A stretch of 64,000 nucleotides of DNA from Dastarcus helophoroides (lineage: Eukaryota; Arthropoda; Insecta; Coleoptera; Bothrideridae), in the NCBI GenBank assembly GCA_028583605.1, contig CM053327.1, positions 39,000,626 through 39,064,625 on the forward strand. Direction: 5' to 3'. Positions 58,303 to 64,000 of this stretch are shown in pieces. Every line of letters starts with the position of its first letter. Position 1 is the stretch's first letter. A program made the position numbers and the translations under genes. The notes below the pieces were generated by a model. That model worked only from the letters and a program-made list of their open reading frames with translations, was not told the origin of the DNA and did no database searches.

Positions 58303-61300
58303 CTAATTAAATAATATTGTAAAAATTTCAAAATCTTTAATTTAATCTATAAAATCATCATTAGACTGCAAAATCGTATAATTTATGTTACCAAGGGTTT
58401 TGATCGGTCACTTGTAGGTCAGGAAAATATTTAATTTACCCTAAATTTACCACTCTATTGCATTCATCGAAAAACTCTGCGAGAAAACTTTCTGTTCAGA
58501 AGAAATTATCAAGTAGAGAGAAGTTCATAAAACGGAGTGACGTTGGCCGCTAAAAAAGTTTACGTCCTGTCACTGGCGATGGCACAACGTAAGAAAACCA
58601 AAGTTATAGTCCGCAACTCCCAAACATATAAACGTCCATCCTCAGTACTCGGTCGGTTATTGATAAATTTACGATCCAGTCGGTGGAATACCACCACAAA
58701 TTCCCCAAAGAGGAAAAATCCGACCGCAATCAAATGTCAATTAAAACAAATTTAATTCAGTTGTTTGACTATGCCAAGTGAATGGGAAATCAAGCGAGAG
58801 ATTGGTAGGCGTCGAGAAAAGAGGGAAGTTAAAATTCTGATATCGAGCTCGGAGTTGTTCGTTTTAGAATAATTCGTCTTTTTGACAAGCCTTCTTTTAA
58901 TATTAAGGTAACGGGGAAATTCCCCTGTTTGCCTAATTTGTTATACTTAGGGAAAGTTTTTTGCTTTCGGACGTTGTTTTGGATAACGCATCATATTTTA
59001 AATCGCGTGCAACCATTTTTTACGTCGAGAAAGTTCGTCGATCAATCTTAATCCAAAATTTTCGAACTTGCAACGTAAATATGAAATTGCTTAATTAGAA
59101 AGAGAAGCGAAGAGCTTAGCTTGATAAATAATGGACAAGACAAATAAAATGGAATTATTTAACCCTTTATTTGTCCCTAGCAAGATAAGTTTTATAAATT
59201 TAATACTTAGAGGGAAGTAGCAATTAACCTAGAAGTGGTTGCTAAATTTGCAGTGTTTAGCCTTATGATACCTAAAATAAAAACTCCATTTTGCTGGCTA
59301 TAACTGCAAAGTATTAAAAAGGATACCTTTACTATAAAAATTAGGGATTTAATGAAACAAATATTTATTTAATTAATTATTAACGTGAATGAATATTTTT
59401 TGTCAAGTAACATATTGATTTTATTTGGTAAACAATTTTGTAAACTTGTATTCTCCACTAGATTTCCAAATACTGCATTGTTTGATAATTGATTTCAAAA
59501 TATTTTGGAAATACGTATCTTACATTGCAATCCAATATGCAGTCCAAATTAATCCTAATCAAAAGACGTTCTCTCAATTAATTTTCGATTTGAACTTCTA
59601 TTAACAATAATGGAGTTGCTGCATACCTCTACTTGTAATCAACTGAATAAGAAACTTTAGGGAAGTAACTAACTAATTGTTATTTAATTGAACGCTTATT
59701 GAAAATATTTGGTCATAGACTGCTGCCCTAATTGTTAATTAAACCTTCTTACGTAATAATTTATCTAATTTTCTAACGTTGTAAAAATAACAGAAAAAAA
59801 AACTTGTTATAAAATGATAAAGAAGCTAAAAAAGAATTTATTTCCTTGTATGCTTCGAAGGTAATAACCCTTATAAAAATGATAATCATAAATAAAGCAT
59901 TGAGAAACCATTTCATAAATATCGCTCATTTAAAGCTTCGCTTTCTACCCTTGGGGAACCGATAGATGTAAAAACCGTACGGTTTAAGAGAGAAATCCAC
60001 TAGAATAATTACGCACCGCAAGGGTAGAATCCCGGCTTTTTATATTAAATCGGCATTGTCTGACTCATGATGCCAGTCCATTCAACATCTCGATGTTGAT
60101 CTCGCCGACCTAAGGATAAAGGGCCCCAGATTGGGAATTATACAAACGCGGAATCCTCGGATAAATCATAAGGAAAAAGGCTTATAAAGTCGACGTTTCG
60201 ACAGATCTCTTATATTTTCCCTACTTTTCAGCCGTTTGTTATCCAGATAAAAATATAAATATGTCTTGTCTTAGTCGCGGCTCAGTAAACTTATAAATCT
60301 TGCAGATCCCACTGGAATAAATCTGTTCCGAAATTGCCGACTGCCGTCCCGCAAAATGTTTCATGTTTAATTCACGATGGATGGCTTCTTTATGACATAA
60401 GCCCGAACGTCTGGCCGTGACCAGAAACTGTATATGTTTATTATTGCCGCTCCGATGGAAATACAGAACGGCCACGTTGATTGCCCAAGGTTTGTACCGG
60501 GTTTAATCAACAGAAGTCGAAGGCGAGTCACCCCTGAATTGGTTTTTGGTTTTGAACAAATACATTTTAATCAGAATACTGATATGAAATTTGTTTGACT
60601 TGGTCAGAAGTTAAGTATAATTACAATGTAACTGAACACATTTGATGGTAACTTTGAAATATCTTTATTATTCAGAACTCATAGAATATGGTAAAAATAC
60701 ATATTTAAAATTTTACAATATATAAACAAATGTTACATATTATCCAACAGGGTTTTGTTCTTAAGCATTGAATTAAATTTCGTTTAAGTATAAACATTAT
60801 TAGGCCCGATTCTCCACTAATTTACCAAAAACTGCACTATTCGACAATCTGTTTTTAAGTTATTTTTTTGACTTGATTTGACTTCGAAATGACATATACA
60901 TTATAACGTTATAAGGTAATTGGAGTGCACGTGAACATATTTGCTACCTTTAGACTTTTAAAATAAAAATAGTAACAACAATTTTACATTTATTTTACAA
61001 AAACAAAATATATTATTCAACAAGAAATTTTTTAATATGTAATGAGAAGGGTTTTAAAGGCTTCTTGCGCTGCTAGCGTAAACTTAAATTACATTTGTAG
61101 AAAGGTAGAGAAAAACACAACGAAAAACTACGGAAGGGTGAAAAGTAATAGGCAAAGTTCTCCAATATAACTAAATTAGTAGTCATTTAACTTCTCTCCT
61201 AACGTTCATCCTATCGGGCATTAACGATGGCACGTCGAGGATAAAAGGACGTGATAGCGAAGCTGCGTACTCTTTTCGTATATAATAATTTTAGCGCCAT

Positions 61301-61866
61301 AAAAGGCGCATAAAGCGGCGATCACGGATGCAGCATGCTCGCAATACCGGATTCCAAGACGTACGAGGCAAGAGCAGGATAAAAGTGCGACCTCAGAGAA
61401 CTGACACCGAGCGCCTGACCTTATCACATGTTTAATGCGTGTTTATTGCTCCATATTCGCCCTCAATAATGCTTAATGCGCATCTGGCTTTTCCGCTTTA
61501 TTCTCCAGAGAAACGGTAAATGGTAAGAGGTAAGCCTAAAAATTAATTTTTATATCAAAGCTTCTAAGAGTTTACAACCTCTGCGCATTTTTATTGTACT
61601 TGAACAGCATTTTCTACTATTTGTTTAGTTTTATTAAGGTCTGAGTATGTTTTTAATGTAACTAGTTAACACTTCAAAACCAAACAGCTTTATAGGCGTA
61701 ATATGTTTTGTATTATTCATGTTGGTCTCCTAACAAGTTCTGTATATTTAAAAGCTAATAGTCATAAAGACGTCCTAGTAATTTTAAAACTGTTGCCAAA
61801 AGATTTAACAATCTTATCAATGGTTTGCTAATCTTTGATTCTTCTAGTATTTAATTAACTTTTATA
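58303..61866. other. Non-coding DNA, no gene recognised
   Basis: AT-rich single-copy-looking sequence. Two ORFs of 68-78 residues on the minus strand (60239-60475, 61221-61427) and one plus ORF (58537-58755) lack signal peptides and known motifs. Confidence 0.45.
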
Positions 61867-61870
61867 ATAC

Positions 61871-62234
61871 TGTAACAAAATGTAAATTATAACATTTAAT
61901 ATGTACGAAATTTTTCTAGAAAGATTTCCTAAGGGAAAGCGGCCGCGATAATGAAGCAAACGTCAGATAAGCGTTCCAGAAATTCCGGCAAAAGATAAGC
62001 CTTATCTGCTGAAAACTTCTTAGAACCCGAACCAGAGATCTATATATAAAGGGGGTCCCGGTTGGCTTTTCCTGAATTAATCAGTCAGTTAGTCAGTGTA
62101 GTCAGTTAGTTGGGTGTTAGAAGTCAATGAACAGTGTTAGTGAATTGCAATTGTAGTGTTCCGAGTTCGCTTTGGAAATAAAGTGGTTATAATTCACGGC
62201 CGTATTAATAATCATTCGAACCGATAACGCGCAA
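61871..62234 (+). mobile_element. Solo LTR, family A
   Basis: It begins TGTAACAAAATGTAAATTAT and ends AACGCGCAAAA. It shows AAGGGAAAGCGGCCGCGATA, GAGATCTATATATAAAGGGG (TATA-like) and GGAAATAAAGTGG (poly(A)-signal-like). This copy keeps the best promoter-like block of the family. Confidence 0.8.
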
Positions 62235-63261
62235 AAAAACGTTTGTGTACCTGTTACTGTTTTATACATAACTCGTAATTAACATTATTGCTTTACAAGT
62301 TGTAAGGTAAGGGCGGTTTAAACCCTATCATCTTTCACTAAAATAATGCTAACAAACCATTTTATAAAAATTTGTTATTTCAACTTCGACAACGCTCTAA
62401 AATCTGTTATTGCACTTTACTCTAAGACACCGGAAGTGCGGAAGTATTTGCATATTGAATATCCCCGGCGTTGCCTCGGCACCTGGAGCGATTTAAATGA
62501 AAAGAACGTTGGAAACTAAATGTCGCTAAAATCCCTTTAGGGAGTTCGAACGACGAGTACTATAGTGCAGGCATTCGTAAGTAAGTATTCCTTCCTATTA
62601 GCATAAGAGAAGATAAAAGGCTTTGCGGCCGAGGATCTCGACGGCGATGTGAGAGCCCATCTTTCCAGAATGGGGCAAACACCTATGCCGTTTTAATTAT
62701 GCAAGCCCACATGCTGAGGCCCTGATTACTTATTTATATACTGCCGTGCAAACTACTCATCCTAAATCCTTTCCTTACCCGCAATGTGCAATCTAGCCGG
62801 GCTTTTCGCCTCCAAAACAAAACGTTCGATAACTGAACTCACTTCCGACTTTTGCAACAAAATTTTGAATAAAGTGATCTTCTATTTATTTATGGTCTCA
62901 ACTAATAGAATGCTTGCATTTGCTGATATAAGGGCAAGGCAAAAATTTATGCAGATTTTAAACTACATTAGGATGATTTGACTACAAATGATTCTCTCTG
63001 AAGATGATAGCTTGACTATCGAATTTTTCCCAAAAATTACAACCTATCCTTATTTAAGAAGGCAATTCATCACCACTGTCCTTGTTTCCGCAGTCTACTT
63101 ACAGTGTTTTGAAGGCATAATGGGGTTGCCCTTTGCGAGAGGATTCAACTTAAAAAAAAACCTAAAGATCTGGGCAATTATACTTGGTTGGGCAAGGAAT
63201 GTTATCTCACTCAGTCATTAATTTTTTGCAGGAAATCAATGAAATAGATTAAGGATATTGA
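62235..63261. other. Non-coding flank with a short foldback fragment
   Basis: No gene was recognised. At about 62993-63025 CTCTCTGAAGATGATAGCTT followed by GACTATCGAA is the tip of a family C foldback without its arms. Confidence 0.5.
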
Positions 63262-63480
63262 AATACAAATCTTGTCCCCTAAAAAAAGATTTAGAAACAC
63301 AACAAAGATTGCTCTATCGCACTTCGATAGCCAAACTATTATCTTCATAGAGTATCTCTGCTATCGAAACGCGTTAGAGCAAGCTTTGTGGTGTTTTCTA
63401 ACTTTTCTTGGATTCAGGAAGACAAGATTTGTACTTCAAGTTTTAAAGATAACCAAGGACCAGTCAGTTGCACCAAAACA
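63262..63480. mobile_element. Foldback element, family C, isolated copy
   Basis: AATACAAATCTTGTCCCCTA and AAACACAACAAAGATTGCTC are mirrored by GAGCAAGCTTTGTGGTGTTT and AGACAAGATTTGTACTTC. Arm-internal words are more diverged than in the tandem array, so this is an older copy. The downstream segment AAAGATAACCAAGGACCAGT is part of the family. Confidence 0.8.
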
Positions 63481-64000
63481 AATAATTTAAAAAGCTAGAT
63501 GAAAGAAGACAGCAGTATTTTATAGTTAAAAGTGTAATAATCTCATTTATATAAATATACTTTGAGATCTCTTCGTTTTAACAATGCCTCTCATCTGGTA
63601 GCCAATCCCTAAACTTCACAAAAGGTCTAACAATGTAGAGCAACATTTTTCTAATTCTAAAATCTAAGATTTTTACAAAAGTTGATTGTTTAAAGAAAAC
63701 CTTCTCGTATTATCTATTATATCATAAAGCATATAAATGAGCTTTTTGCTCCAAAAATAAAGCAGAATATTCAAAATTGAATCATCAACCATCAAACACG
63801 AAAATAACTGTTCACCTGATGGACGCACCTAACTGAAGTTGCTTAAATTCTATAAAAATGGTAGCATTTAACTTGAGCACCTCAATTTGTTTAAAATGGC
63901 CCAGAATTAGAATAGTTGATGACGAGATTTAAATTGTGCTAAAAGATATTCACATTGGCCTTCTTTATGTTACAAACAGGCTTGAATTCTATACCGGCAA
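63481..64000. other. Non-coding end of window
   Basis: Nothing recognisable. Confidence 0.5.

Overview
The window looks like AT-rich nuclear DNA from an insect, possibly a beetle (order not proven). It has no operons or bacterial ORFs. Its one recognisable host gene is a Dpr-family gene (Dpr proteins are neuronal immunoglobulin-superfamily receptors of arthropods), split into small exons by long introns on the minus strand. Four coding exons were resolved by their splice sites and protein continuity: 35250-35078, 15659-15449, 11689-11390 and 5881-5781. Joined in phase they give 260 residues: most of a first Ig domain (Ig1), a complete Ig2, the family motif GEHPAAMQ and a hydrophobic C-terminal tail before the stop. 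The signal-peptide exon is not identified and probably lies beyond the window or in the repeat-rich upstream part. The last coding exon is too short to appear among ordinary ORF calls.

Almost everything else is repetitive DNA. (i) A tandem satellite of about 255 bp fills about 22.1-32.9 kb (in the Ig1 intron) and 37.4-43.7 kb (upstream of the first recognised exon). (ii) One family of about 350-bp LTRs occurs as solo, truncated and paired copies; two have clean 4-bp target-site duplications. (iii) The satellite carries insertions: an internally deleted mariner with a dead catalytic triad, a piggyBac-like deletion derivative between TTAA sites, a TA-flanked MITE, and the 3' end of a Penelope-like element. 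A 2.32-kb tandem duplication then copied the mariner and half of the piggyBac. (iv) A palindromic foldback element (about 200 bp) and one satellite monomer are nested inside some LTRs. This loaded LTR has been amplified into a 515-bp tandem array at 55.8-57.9 kb. (v) At 53.3-55.7 kb a purine-rich, then pyrimidine-rich low-complexity tract forms a large degenerate mirror structure.

Other regions: 1-5.8 kb, 32.9-35 kb, 47.2-50.9 kb and 58.3-61.9 kb are non-coding with little recognisable. 6.2-7.3 kb holds a solo LTR and a TA-flanked MITE. 7.7-9.8 kb is a GC-richer unidentified insert with internal direct repeats. 10.4-10.85 kb is a large foldback. 13.5-13.9 kb and 45.6-46.8 kb are remnants of non-LTR retrotransposons with RNase H domains. 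51.8-52.6 kb on the plus strand has three exon-like coding pieces with good splice sites, lying between LTRs, from a gene I do not recognise.

No CRISPR array, rRNA gene or convincing complete tRNA gene was seen. All identities here come from reading motifs, not from database searches.
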